Shown: piece after piece, positions 1-9,100 of the stretch
How the letters are laid out: the number at the start of each line of letters is the position of its first letter
Numbering within the stretch: the first letter of the stretch is position 1
Origin: an uncultured Flavobacteriaceae bacterium
GTDB taxonomy: Bacteria; Bacteroidota; Bacteroidia; Flavobacteriales; Flavobacteriaceae
Reading direction: 5' to 3'
DNA length: 49,967 nt
Assembly (NCBI GenBank): GCA_913020075.1
Contig: CAJWAE010000004.1
Span: forward strand, 1-49,967
Made by a program: the position numbers and the translations under genes
Notes under the pieces: model-generated
The model's input: only the letters and a program-made list of their open reading frames with translations
Told to the model about the DNA's origin: nothing
The model's database searches: none

Positions 1-1665
1 TTGGGTTTGCGATACGCTATTTTGGCCCCTGAATATAGGGCCTCTAGAAAAATCCTATTGGCAAGAAGTGGAATTATAAATAGAGTGTTGGTTTATTTCG
101 GAGGCACTGATTGGCAAAATATGACAACTCTTGCACTCAAAGCACTATCGCAGGACGAATTTAGTTTTCTGGAAGTCGATGTAGTAGTTGGTAGTAACTA
201 TCCATTCTTATCAGATTTAAAAGAACTGATAAGTAGAAGGCCTAAAACTTATCTCCATCAATCGTTACCCAATCTTGCTAGCCTAATGGGTGTTGCAGAT
301 CTTGCAATTGGTGCTGGAGGCACAACCATGTGGGAGAGAATGTGTATGGGACTTCCTGCCTTGGTGATATCTCTCGCTGACAATCAATTACCCGCCTGCG
401 AGGCATTGCAGAAAGAAGACTTAATCCATTACCTTGGCAGTTATAATGATGTGTCTGAGGGAATGTTGTCAAAGTATCTACGACAGAGTATTGTCAATAC
501 AGAGCAGAATTCTGATCTTAGCTCTCGAATATCGAAGTACGTTGATGGGCTTGGTGACCTTAGGGTATTGCAAGGAATCTTGCCGCTATCTGCTGAATTG
601 GTACATTTAAGATTATCCAAGATAACCGATACCTCGCAAATTTTTCATATAGGGGCTGATGCTTTATCTTTTGGAGCTTTAGAGGGCTATTCATTTGAGA
701 GCATGGATAGCGTTGAAGCAATCCTCCAAAATGATCTTGATGCTAATGATTGCTCGCTTTTCAGTATTGAATACAACGGGCTAGTTTTGGGGGTTATCAA
801 ACATCAGTATTGTCTTACAGATGATTCAATGGTTATTAGTTATTCCCTAGATAGAAGCGTGAGAGACATGCTGGCAAAATTAGTAATGAAGTCGGCCGAG
901 ATGGTTTTGCTATTAATGCCAATTATCAATCCAGTTGATGGGTCATCTGATGTTGAGGCCTGTTTTATGTTTCGCTTTTCAAATGGTTGTGTTCAATATA
1001 GTGGTCAGACTGCAGATTCAGCTAAACAAGTAGTCCTGGCGACGGCTAAAGGAAGCTGGATTAATGACCATATTACAGGTTTCTGTTTAGAGCTTCTTTT
1101 AAGTGGGCACGCGGTAAGATGGGTTCATGAGCTATATGAACCGCTATTTGGTGACATATGCTTTTATTTAGGCTTCGATAAGATAGTCCCTCTGGCGTTC
1201 AGAGAAAAGTTTCGTTTCAATCTTGTGGTTCATGAAAGTGCTCTTCCTCAAGGTAGGGGTTGGTCGCCATTATCATGGCAAATATTGGATGGTGAAGATG
1301 TAGTTTATATTACTCTTCTAGACGCAGCTGATGAGGTTGATAGCGGTGTGATATTTTTACAAGATAAAATGACTTTTGATGGCTCTGAATTGATCGAAGA
1401 GCTTAGGGCCATACAGGCGCATAAAACCTTCAAATTATGTCGTGATTTTTTAAGTCGCCCGGATGAAATTTCGGGGAATGCTGAAAAACAGAAAGGAGAC
1501 ATAAGTTACTATCCCAGGCGATTGCCTGAGGATAGTAGTCTCGATGTAAATAAATCTATATTAGATTTATTTAACCATCTAAGGATCGCTGACCCCATTC
1601 GTTATCCTAGTTTTTTTAAACTTGGAAGTTCTAAGTTTAAAGTTACAATCCAAAAATTCGATTAA
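1..1665 (+). CDS. PseG - PseH-like GNAT - formyltransferase fusion, 5' truncated by window edge
   Basis: Three domains are visible. Residues 1-190 match the C-terminal half of PseG, the UDP-sugar hydrolase of pseudaminic acid synthesis (LAPEYRASR, then GAGGTTMWERMCMGLPALV and SLADNQ at 104-128). Residues 200-305 resemble a PseH-type GNAT acetyltransferase (ISYSLD at 279-284), but the usual RGxGxG acetyl-CoA loop is weak. Residues 345-554 are a methionyl-tRNA-formyltransferase-like sugar formyltransferase (VVHESALPQGRGWSP near 409-423, Asp-containing DEVDSGVIF near 444). About 140 N-terminal PseG residues lie outside the window, so the first codon (ttg) is not a real start. The role is inferred as synthesis of an N-formylated nonulosonic acid for surface glycans. 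Base composition is richer in G+C than the rest of the window (26/60 and 25/60 in two sampled lines, against 20/60 in a line near 10 kb). It may belong to another genome (see junction near 2100). Confidence 0.75.
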   Translation: MGLRYAILAPEYRASRKILLARSGIINRVLVYFGGTDWQNMTTLALKALSQDEFSFLEVDVVVGSNYPFLSDLKELISRRPKTYLHQSLPNLASLMGVADLAIGAGGTTMWERMCMGLPALVISLADNQLPACEALQKEDLIHYLGSYNDVSEGMLSKYLRQSIVNTEQNSDLSSRISKYVDGLGDLRVLQGILPLSAELVHLRLSKITDTSQIFHIGADALSFGALEGYSFESMDSVEAILQNDLDANDCSLFSIEYNGLVLGVIKHQYCLTDDSMVISYSLDRSVRDMLAKLVMKSAEMVLLLMPIINPVDGSSDVEACFMFRFSNGCVQYSGQTADSAKQVVLATAKGSWINDHITGFCLELLLSGHAVRWVHELYEPLFGDICFYLGFDKIVPLAFREKFRFNLVVHESALPQGRGWSPLSWQILDGEDVVYITLLDAADEVDSGVIFLQDKMTFDGSELIEELRAIQAHKTFKLCRDFLSRPDEISGNAEKQKGDISYYPRRLPEDSSLDVNKSILDLFNHLRIADPIRYPSFFKLGSSKFKVTIQKFD

Positions 1666-1693
1666 TAAGTAATTTAACTCGGAACTATAAAAT

Positions 1694-2650
1694 ATGAGTG
1701 TTAGAAAAAAAGTCGTAATGATCACCGGAGGCGGTGGCGCAGGGAACGAGGCAATTTTCCGCCTACTTGCAGATCGATATGATTTATATTTTGTTGACTC
1801 AGATATTTCCAATATTGATCCGACAATCCCTTTGAGCAACAAGAGACAAATACCATTAGCAACGGATACTGATTTTTTAGGGGCACTAAAAAAGTTATGT
1901 TTTGATTTGCAAGTGGATATTTTGATTCCTTCTGTAGACGAGGAATTACTATTAATCGCTGAAAGCGCTGATCAATGGGGAGCGACCCAAATAATGTTGC
2001 CACACGCAAGCTATGTAGAGGCGATGTCGGACAAGCTAACGATGATTAGAGCATTAGAAGTTCAGAGCATTCTAACCCCGGAAACGGAGTCGTTAGATCA
2101 AGATATTACTAAATTTCCCATGTATCGAAGGGCACAACAAGGCATTGGTTATCTTGCACAAGAAGCTTCTGTGTTCAGAAAATTGAGTGTTGAAGACAAT
2201 ATTCTAAGCGTTCTTCAAATGACCGACTTAAACAAAGCTGCTCAAAAAGAGAAAATGGAATCACTCATAGAAGAATTTGGATTAGCTCACATTCGAAAAA
2301 ATAGAGGAGATTTGCTTTCTGGTGGAGAACGACGAAGAACTGAAATTGCAAGAGCATTAGCTACAGATCCAAAATTCGTTCTTCTAGATGAGCCGTTTGC
2401 AGGCGTAGACCCTGTAGCCGTTGAAGATATTCAACGAATTATTGCTCATCTAAAAAAGAAAAAAATAGGGATTCTCATCACAGATCATAATGTTCAAGAG
2501 ACATTAGCCATAACCGACAAGACATATCTTATGTTCGAAGGAAATATTTTAAAAGCTGGTGCACCTGAAGAATTAGCAGCTGACGAAATGGTTCGCAAAG
2601 TATATCTTGGACAAAACTTTGAACTTAGAAAAAAGAAACTTTTATTTTAG
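1694..2650 (+). CDS. Chimeric reading frame: ATP-grasp (PylC/CarB-like) N-terminus joined to LptB C-terminus
   Basis: Residues 1-136 are the pre-ATP-grasp Rossmann-like domain of a CarB/PylC-type carboxylate-amine ligase ([19 protein letters not shown] near the start, [10 protein letters not shown] at 112-121). From residue 137 ([21 protein letters not shown]) the sequence is unmistakably LptB, the ATPase of the lipopolysaccharide export ABC transporter. It carries the Q-loop at Gln156, signature LSGGERRR at 208-215, Walker B FVLLDEP at 228-234 and switch His265, and ends in the family's normal tail. About 75 LptB residues including Walker A are missing, and the ATP-grasp part lacks its catalytic domain, so neither protein could work. 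No biological fusion of these families is known to me. The likeliest explanation is a joined assembly or amplification artefact; a real recombination is the alternative. lptB itself is essential in organisms with LPS, so an intact copy should exist. Confidence 0.8.
   Translation: MSVRKKVVMITGGGGAGNEAIFRLLADRYDLYFVDSDISNIDPTIPLSNKRQIPLATDTDFLGALKKLCFDLQVDILIPSVDEELLLIAESADQWGATQIMLPHASYVEAMSDKLTMIRALEVQSILTPETESLDQDITKFPMYRRAQQGIGYLAQEASVFRKLSVEDNILSVLQMTDLNKAAQKEKMESLIEEFGLAHIRKNRGDLLSGGERRRTEIARALATDPKFVLLDEPFAGVDPVAVEDIQRIIAHLKKKKIGILITDHNVQETLAITDKTYLMFEGNILKAGAPEELAADEMVRKVYLGQNFELRKKKLLF
2090..2120. other. Probable chimeric junction
   Basis: Homology switches from an ATP-grasp protein to LptB here without a stop or frameshift. 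In ATP-grasp relatives this point is followed by a 'FP...VKPR' segment, and in LptB by 'ITKFPMY'. The bases coding for ITKFP could therefore be a short shared sequence at which two molecules were joined. Composition changes at the same place, from GC-richer upstream to AT-rich downstream. Confidence 0.65.
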
Positions 2651-2748
2651 AAATTAAGAGTTTATTCATTAAGAAAATAGATATTAAAGTTATGTTTTTT
2701 TTAAAGATAACTTTACCGAAGAGTAGATTAAATATTACCCTCTAATAA

Positions 2749-3495
2749 TTAATTGAAACTATTTTTTATAACATTTAAAAATAGATATAAAAGAATCATA
2801 ATAGGAACTGCTACCCATTGTAAAAAATAAAAAGCAGGAAAAGCTAAAGCTAATAAAATCAGCTGATAACTATACTTTGAGAATGAAAATGATTGTATTT
2901 TAAATGAAAATAAAGGTAACTTCACATTCATTAAAACAGCAGAAAACAATGTAATAAAAAGTAGGGTAGGATAAGTTGCTAGAAAAGGTTTTAAAAAAGT
3001 AAAAAAAGGATGTTCAAGTAGCAATGGTAAAGAAACAATAAACAGTGCATTTGCAGGTGCGGGAAGACCTTTGAATTCATAGCGCTGTTGGTTGTCTATA
3101 TTAAAATTAGATAGTCTTATAGCTGCTCCTAAGGAAATTAAAAATCCAACTAACCCAAATGGAGCTGCAGAAAAAACAAAATTATTTTGAAGAAATATAA
3201 AAGAGAAATCAATCTCACGAATACCTATTTCTAAAAATAATTTATACATCACTACACCCGGAACTAGTCCACTTGTAATTAAATCTGCCATTGAATCAAA
3301 TTGCAATCCAAAACTACTCTCTGCCTTAAATAAACGGGCAAAAAAACCATCAAATAAATCGAAAAAAGCCCCTAAAAAAACCATAAAAAAAGCAGCTTCA
3401 AATAGGTTTTTAAAAGCTAAATAGGTAGCAAAACATCCACATAAAAAGTTTAATGAAGTAAAAAAATTGGGAATGTTTTTTTTGATATAATTCAC
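2749..3495 (-). CDS. pssA: CDP-diacylglycerol--serine O-phosphatidyltransferase
   Basis: An integral membrane CDP-alcohol phosphatidyltransferase that makes phosphatidylserine from CDP-diacylglycerol and serine, the first step to phosphatidylethanolamine. The full family motif DGxxARx8GxxxDxxxD is present; counted from the upstream ATG at 3543 it is Asp65-Gly66, Ala69-Arg70, Gly79, Asp83 and Asp87. Several hydrophobic segments surround it. I favour the GTG at 3495 (VNYIKKNIPNFF), because relatives begin with a short lysine-rich stretch followed by IPN, and because this leaves about 70 bp for divergent promoters facing lnt. Using the ATG at 3543 would add 16 residues and leave only 21 bp. The gene converges on the lptB fragment. 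The substrate call (serine rather than another alcohol) comes from family resemblance. Confidence 0.85.
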   Translation of the reverse strand: MNYIKKNIPNFFTSLNFLCGCFATYLAFKNLFEAAFFMVFLGAFFDLFDGFFARLFKAESSFGLQFDSMADLITSGLVPGVVMYKLFLEIGIREIDFSFIFLQNNFVFSAAPFGLVGFLISLGAAIRLSNFNIDNQQRYEFKGLPAPANALFIVSLPLLLEHPFFTFLKPFLATYPTLLFITLFSAVLMNVKLPLFSFKIQSFSFSKYSYQLILLALAFPAFYFLQWVAVPIMILLYLFLNVIKNSFN

Positions 3496-3564
3496 AAATA
3501 AAAATTGTATTATTTTGCAATATAGTAATTGATTTAGCTTCAAAAAAATTTAAATTCGTAGAAA

Positions 3565-5169
3565 ATGTCTAAAAATCTAATTCATTTATCGCTTTCTATT
3601 GGTTCAGGTCTTGCTCTTGGACTAGCATGGCCAACCCAAGGTTTAACATTGATGGTTTTTGTAGCTTTAATACCTCTTCTTTATTTAGAAGAAGACATAG
3701 GAAGAGATAAGAACAAAAGAAAGGGAGTTCGAGTTTTTGCATACAGTTATTTAACTTTTTTAATTTGGAATTTGATTACCACTTGGTGGCTAATTAACTC
3801 ATCCGTGTTCGGAATGTTATTTGTAAATCTGACCAATAGTCTTCTTTATACTTTAATTTTTAGTCTTTTCCACTGGACTAAAGGAAGATTAAATCAACGT
3901 AGTTCATATATTTTTCTAATTGCATTATGGCTTACTTTTGAGAAATTTCACCTTTATTGGGATATTTCCATGACATGGCTAAATTTTGGAAATGTTTTTT
4001 CTGAAAAAATTTATTGGATTCAATGGTACGAATATACTGGAGTTTTTGGAGGATCTCTATGGGTGCTAACCATAAATGTTTGGTTGTATTCGATCATTAA
4101 AAAACATAATACCTCTTCAGGTGTTAAACTACTTATTCGAAAGACTATTTATCCCTTACTAGCCATAGCATTGCCAATATGCTTGTCACTTTTACTTTAC
4201 CAAAGAGTCCCAGACAAACAAAAAACAATTATGGTGACTTTAGTTCAACCTAATATTGATCCTTACAAAACAAAATACGAATTGACAAATTCAACCTTTT
4301 TAAGAAAATTATTTAATCAACTAAAACCGCATATTACGTCTAAAACAGACTACATATTAGCCCCTGAAACCTATTTTGCAGATGGTCTAGGAGAAGAATT
4401 GAAGTCATATACTGAAACTAAACTTCATCAAGGAATTCAAAAAGAATTGTCTGAGTTTCCAAATACACAACTTATTACCGGAATTCAATACTATGATCTT
4501 TTTGTTCAATCAAAAGCACCATCGTTAACAGCCAATTTAGCTCGAAAAGGTCTTTGGGTTGAATATTATAACAGTGCTTTGAGTGAATATTTCAATGAAA
4601 TACCAGAATATTATCATAAGTCAAAATTGGTGGCTGGTGTTGAAAATATGCCCTTTAAATCAATTTTAAAACCTTTAATCGGCGATATTTTAATTGATTT
4701 TGGTGGTACGGTTGCAAGTCGAATTATTCAAAAAAAAAGATCAGTATTTATTCATCCTAGGATTAATGAAAAAGCCGGACCAGTTATATGCTGGGAATCT
4801 ATTTTTGGTGAATATGTTACAGGCTATGTTAAAGAAGGTGCAACTTTTTTAGCCGTAATAACCAATGACTCATGGTGGGGAGAAACACCTGGTCACAGAC
4901 AGCTATTAAGCTATACTCGTTTACGAGCTATCGAAACTAGACGTGATATAGCTCGAAGTGCTAATACAGGAATTTCGTGTTTCATAAATGCTAAGGGTGA
5001 AATCCTTGAAAAAACAGCATATAATACAAAATCTGTTCTTACCGGAAATATAGCTCCTCGAAACACAATAACTTTTTACGTAAAATATGGAGATATAATA
5101 GCTCGATGGGCCATATTAATAGCTCTTTTGTATTTTCTCCTAGCAATAAGCGGTAGATTAAAAAATTAA
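3565..5169 (+). CDS. lnt: Apolipoprotein N-acyltransferase
   Basis: Transfers an acyl chain from phospholipid to the N-terminal cysteine of lipoproteins in the inner membrane. The N-terminal 215 residues hold several membrane segments. The rest is a nitrilase-fold domain with the expected Glu-Lys-Cys triad: Glu268 in ILAPETYF, Lys354 in HKSKLVAGVE and Cys409 in GPVICWESIFG. The late NDSWWGETPG motif is also present. Length, 534 residues, is normal for Bacteroidetes. It is divergently arranged to pssA, and both serve the cell envelope. No clear TAnnTTTG promoter element is visible in the short gap upstream. Confidence 0.93.
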   Translation: MSKNLIHLSLSIGSGLALGLAWPTQGLTLMVFVALIPLLYLEEDIGRDKNKRKGVRVFAYSYLTFLIWNLITTWWLINSSVFGMLFVNLTNSLLYTLIFSLFHWTKGRLNQRSSYIFLIALWLTFEKFHLYWDISMTWLNFGNVFSEKIYWIQWYEYTGVFGGSLWVLTINVWLYSIIKKHNTSSGVKLLIRKTIYPLLAIALPICLSLLLYQRVPDKQKTIMVTLVQPNIDPYKTKYELTNSTFLRKLFNQLKPHITSKTDYILAPETYFADGLGEELKSYTETKLHQGIQKELSEFPNTQLITGIQYYDLFVQSKAPSLTANLARKGLWVEYYNSALSEYFNEIPEYYHKSKLVAGVENMPFKSILKPLIGDILIDFGGTVASRIIQKKRSVFIHPRINEKAGPVICWESIFGEYVTGYVKEGATFLAVITNDSWWGETPGHRQLLSYTRLRAIETRRDIARSANTGISCFINAKGEILEKTAYNTKSVLTGNIAPRNTITFYVKYGDIIARWAILIALLYFLLAISGRLKN

Positions 5170-5263
5170 AAAAGATGTTTGATTATTGTTTTAGAATTTC
5201 ATTTTTACACAAATCAATACATTTTTAAATTATAAAATACTTACAATTTTATCAAATGAGATT

Positions 5264-5821
5264 ATGAAGAAAAATAAAGTTTACACAAAAACAGGTGATA
5301 GTGGAGTAACGAGTCTTATATCAGGTAAAAGAGTCCCCAAACACGATACTCGTATTAAAGCTTATGGAACTGTTGACGAACTAATTGCATGGATTGGTTT
5401 GATAAAAGACACTACCGAAACCTATTCCATTAAGAAAACTCTACTTGAGATCCAAAAGCAATTGATGACAGTTGCTGCACAATTAGCTGTAGAATCCGAA
5501 AATAATTTTCCGAAAAGTCTGACACCTATCAAGACTGAAGCTGTAAATTTTTTAGAAAATGAAATCGATTTATTAACTGAAGAGCTACCTGAATTGAATA
5601 ATTTTATCATACCTGGAGGACATATTTTAATTTCCTACGCTCACTTAGCTCGATGTGTTTGTAGAAGAGCTGAAAGATTTGTTACCGAACTAAACTCTGA
5701 ATTACCTGTTTCTAATATTTTAATTGCTTACTTGAATCGTCTCTCTGACTATTTCTTTACACTTTCAAGGACTTTTGCATCATATTTAAAAGTTGAAGAA
5801 ATAAAATGGAATGGTAATTAA
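5264..5821 (+). CDS. Cob(I)yrinic acid a,c-diamide adenosyltransferase, PduO type
   Basis: Makes adenosylcobalamin by adenosylating the corrinoid with ATP. The N-terminal ATP-binding signature is complete (YTKTGDSGVTSL at 7-18, then RVPKHDTRIKAYGTVDEL), as are the C-terminal CRRAER and NRLSDYFF segments of the PduO fold. The 185-residue length is normal for the family. It lies 94 bp after lnt, and the gap is too short to hold a cobalamin riboswitch. No cobalamin synthesis genes are nearby, so in this window it looks like a salvage/activation enzyme. Confidence 0.92.
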   Translation: MKKNKVYTKTGDSGVTSLISGKRVPKHDTRIKAYGTVDELIAWIGLIKDTTETYSIKKTLLEIQKQLMTVAAQLAVESENNFPKSLTPIKTEAVNFLENEIDLLTEELPELNNFIIPGGHILISYAHLARCVCRRAERFVTELNSELPVSNILIAYLNRLSDYFFTLSRTFASYLKVEEIKWNGN

Positions 5822-5832
5822 TGGTTAAAAAA

Positions 5833-5863
5833 GTTGTTTACTTTCTATAAAAATTTATTTTTG
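5833..5863 (+). promoter_or_regulatory. Candidate Bacteroidetes-type promoter for the DUF2795 gene
   Basis: The -7 element TATTTTTG (5856-5863) matches the Bacteroidetes TAnnTTTG consensus exactly. At the canonical 19-base spacing upstream is GTTG (5833-5836), three of four bases of the -33 TTTG element. Transcription would start near 5870, about 8 bases before the ATG at 5878. Confidence 0.5.
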
Positions 5864-5877
5864 CAAAAAAAAAGATT

Positions 5878-6099
5878 ATGTATTGGACTTTAGAACTTGC
5901 ATCTTATTTAAGTGACGCACCTTGGCCGGCAACTAAAGATGAGTTAATTGACTTTTCAATTCGAACTGGGGCTCCTCTTGAAGTAGTTGAAAATTTGCAG
6001 TCAATGGAGGATGAAGAAGATATTTATGAATCTATTGATGAAATTTGGCCAGACTTTCCGACTGAAGAAGATTATCTTTGGAATGAAGATGAATATTGA
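5878..6099 (+). CDS. Small acidic DUF2795 family protein
   Basis: A 73-residue, strongly acidic protein (many Asp/Glu, C-terminus EEDYLWNEDEY) of the DUF2795 type found across Bacteroidetes. Its core, with PWPATKDELIDFSIRTGAPLEV, resembles the short helical DUF2795 domain in which a Pro/Tyr-rich start is followed by 'TK.ELI..A...GAP..V'. Its biochemical function is not known to me. It has its own promoter candidate and is followed by an intrinsic terminator, so it appears to be a monocistronic unit between pduO and secA. Confidence 0.8.
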   Translation: MYWTLELASYLSDAPWPATKDELIDFSIRTGAPLEVVENLQSMEDEEDIYESIDEIWPDFPTEEDYLWNEDEY

Positions 6100-6118
6100 T
6101 GATTCCATTAACGAATTT

Positions 6119-6147
6119 AAAAAGTCTCTTTCAGAGGCTTTTTTTTT
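6119..6147 (+). terminator. Rho-independent terminator after the DUF2795 gene
   Basis: AAAGTCTC (6121-6128) pairs with GAGGCTTT (6134-6141) with one G-T wobble across a five-base loop TTTCA. The flanking A-run and the T-run to 6147 extend the stem and give the U-tract. It is 20 bases after the stop codon and is the clearest terminator in the window. Confidence 0.8.
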
Positions 6148-6150
6148 ATT

Positions 6151-6158
6151 TACTTTTG
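6151..6158 (+). promoter_or_regulatory. Candidate -7 promoter element for secA
   Basis: TACTTTTG matches TAnnTTTG exactly, 32 bases before the secA ATG and just past the upstream terminator. No TTTG is found at the standard -33 spacing, so this rests on one element only. Confidence 0.35.
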
Positions 6159-6190
6159 AATTTTATAAAACAATATAGCGGTCAAAGTTT

Positions 6191-9100
6191 ATGAGCATAT
6201 TAAACAAAATATTAAAAACTTTTATTGGGGATAAAACCAAAAAAGACTTAAGTACGATAACCCCTTTGGTTAAAGAGATAAATATATACCGAGAAAAATT
6301 TGAATCACTTTCTAATGATGATTTAAGACAAAAAACATTATACTTTAAAAAACAATTAGAAGAAGGTAAAAAGGGATTTATACAAGAAATTAAAAAACTA
6401 CAAAAAGAAGTTGAAAATAATTCAGATATAGATATTAAAGAAGATATTTATCAAAAAATTGATATTTTAAGTGATGAAGCTGACAAAGCCTCAGAAGATA
6501 TATTAAACAGACTCCTTCCTGAAGCTTTCGCAGTTGTTAAAGAAACAGCTAAGCGTTTTAAAGAAAATACCTCAATTGAAGTTACTGCTTCATCTTATGA
6601 TAGAGAGTTGTCTCAAAATAAAGATTACGTTAAATTAAAAGGGGATAAGTCCATATGGAAAAATTCATGGGATGCTGCAGGTAAACCCATAATTTGGGAT
6701 ATGATTCATTATGATGTTCAACTTATCGGGGGAATAGCAATGCACCAAGGTAAGATTTCAGAAATGCAAACAGGAGAAGGTAAAACACTAGTCGCCACTC
6801 TGCCTATGTATCTTAATGCTTTAACAGGTAAAGGTGTTCACCTTGTAACCGTTAATGAATACCTGGCTAAGAGAGACAGTGCTTGGATGGCCCCTATATT
6901 TCAATTTCATGGATTAAGTATTGATTGTGTTGATTACTATAAACCTAATAGTCCAGAACGAAAAAAAGCATATGAAGCTGATATCACCTATGGAACTAAT
7001 AATGAATTTGGTTTTGATTATTTAAGGGATAATATGGCTCATACTGCAGAGGATCTAGTTCAACGAAAACATAATTATGCTATAGTAGATGAGGTTGACT
7101 CTGTTTTAATAGACGATGCTCGAACTCCTCTGATTATTTCAGGTCCAACTCCAGAGGGGGACAGACATGAATTTGACATACTAAAATCTAAAATCGGAAA
7201 TCTAGTTTCAAATCAACGTAGTTTTCTGAATAATGTATTGGCTGAAGCTAAATTAAAAATTAAGGCAGGAGATACTAACGAAGGTGGTATATTACTTTTA
7301 CGAGTTTATAGAGGGTTACCTAAAAATAAAGCTTTAATTAAGTTTCTTAGTGAAGAAGGAGTAAAGCAATTGTTGCAAAAAACTGAAAATCACCATATGC
7401 AAGATAATAATAGGGAAATGCATAAGGTGGATGAAGCGCTATTATTTGTAATTGATGAAAAAAATAATCAAATTGATTTAACCGAAAAAGGAATTGAAGA
7501 AATATCTCAAGATAATGATGATAAAAACTTTTTTATTTTACCAGATATTGGCAGTGAAATCGCTAAAATTGAAGCCCTAGGATTAGAGGTAAAAAAAGAA
7601 ACCTTTAAGAAAGAAGTTCTTTTTAAAGATTTTGATATTAAAAGTGAACGTATTCACAGCATGAACCAATTACTAAAGGCCTATACTCTTTTTGAAAAAG
7701 ATATAGAGTACGTATTAATGGATAATAAGGTGAAAATTGTTGACGAACAAACAGGTCGAATCATGGAGGGTCGAAGATACTCTGATGGTCTCCATCAGGC
7801 AATTGAAGCTAAAGAAAATGTTAAAATTGAGGCAGCTACACAAACCTATGCTACAATCACTTTACAAAATTACTTTAGAATGTACCATAAACTATCTGGT
7901 ATGACAGGTACTGCAATTACTGAGGCAGGAGAGTTCTGGGAAATCTATAAATTAGATGTTATTGAAATCCCAACAAATCGTCCATTAGTAAGAAAAGATG
8001 ACGATGATCTAATTTATAAAACTAAGAGAGAAAAATATAATGCCGTTATTGAAAAAGTAACCGAGCTATCTATATCAGGAAGGCCTGTTTTAATTGGAAC
8101 TACTTCGGTGGAAATTTCAGAACTATTAAGTAAAATGCTTAATATTCGAAAAGTAATCCATAATGTCTTGAATGCAAAAATGCATAAAAAAGAAGCTGAT
8201 ATCGTAGAGGAAGCTGGAAACTCTGGAATAGTGACTATAGCGACTAACATGGCTGGAAGGGGTACAGATATTAAACTTTTACAAAAAGTTAAAGATTGTG
8301 GTGGACTTGCTATTATAGGAACAGAGCGTCATGATTCTCGTCGTGTAGACAGACAGCTTCGTGGCCGTTCTGGTCGACAAGGAGATCCTGGAAGCTCACA
8401 ATTTTACGTATCATTAGAAGATAACTTAATGCGTCTTTTTGGTTCAGAACGCGTTGCAAAAGTTATGGATCGAATGGGTCTAGAAGAGGGTGAAGTCATT
8501 CAACATTCAATGATGACAAAATCCATTGAAAGAGCGCAAAAAAAAGTTGAAGAAAATAACTTTGGTATTCGTAAGCGTCTTTTGGAATATGACGATGTAA
8601 TGAGTGCTCAACGTGAAGTGATTTACAAACGCAGAAAACATGCATTAGAAGGCTCAAGACTCAAACTGGATGTTCTTAACATGCTATATGACACTTGTGA
8701 TGAACTCGTTGCAGAAAATAAAAATGATTTTAAAAATTTTGAATTTGAAATAATTAGTAATTTTTCAATGACTTCTCCTGTTTCAGAAGAAGAGTTTCTT
8801 GACCAATCTAAAAGTGATTTGATCAATCGTATTTATAATTCATTATTAACTCACTATAATGGAAAAACAACTCTAAATGCACAATTAGCTTTTCCTGTCA
8901 TTAAGGAAGTCTATGAACGTCCAGGAAATGCTTTTGAGCGTATTGTAGTTCCTTTTACTGACGGTGTTAAATCACTTAATGTAGTAACTAATCTCAAGGA
9001 TGCATATGATTCCCACGGAGAATCCCTTATTGAAGACTTTGAACGCAATATAACTTTAGCTCTCATTGATGATGCATGGAAAGTACACTTAGGTAAAATG

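Noticed and set aside
2686-2714. Inverted repeat AAAGTTAT / ATAACTTT between the lptB fragment and pssA, as a bidirectional terminator
   Set aside because: Only 8 AT-rich pairs with a 13-base loop and no T-run at the right distance; too weak to call.
5170-5263. Cobalamin riboswitch upstream of the adenosyltransferase gene
   Set aside because: The gap is only 94 bp, strongly AT-rich, with no B12-box-like or GC-rich stem sequence.
5987-6178. A 63-residue frame overlapping the DUF2795 gene
   Set aside because: It runs through the DUF2795 gene in another frame and across the intrinsic terminator; no family resemblance.
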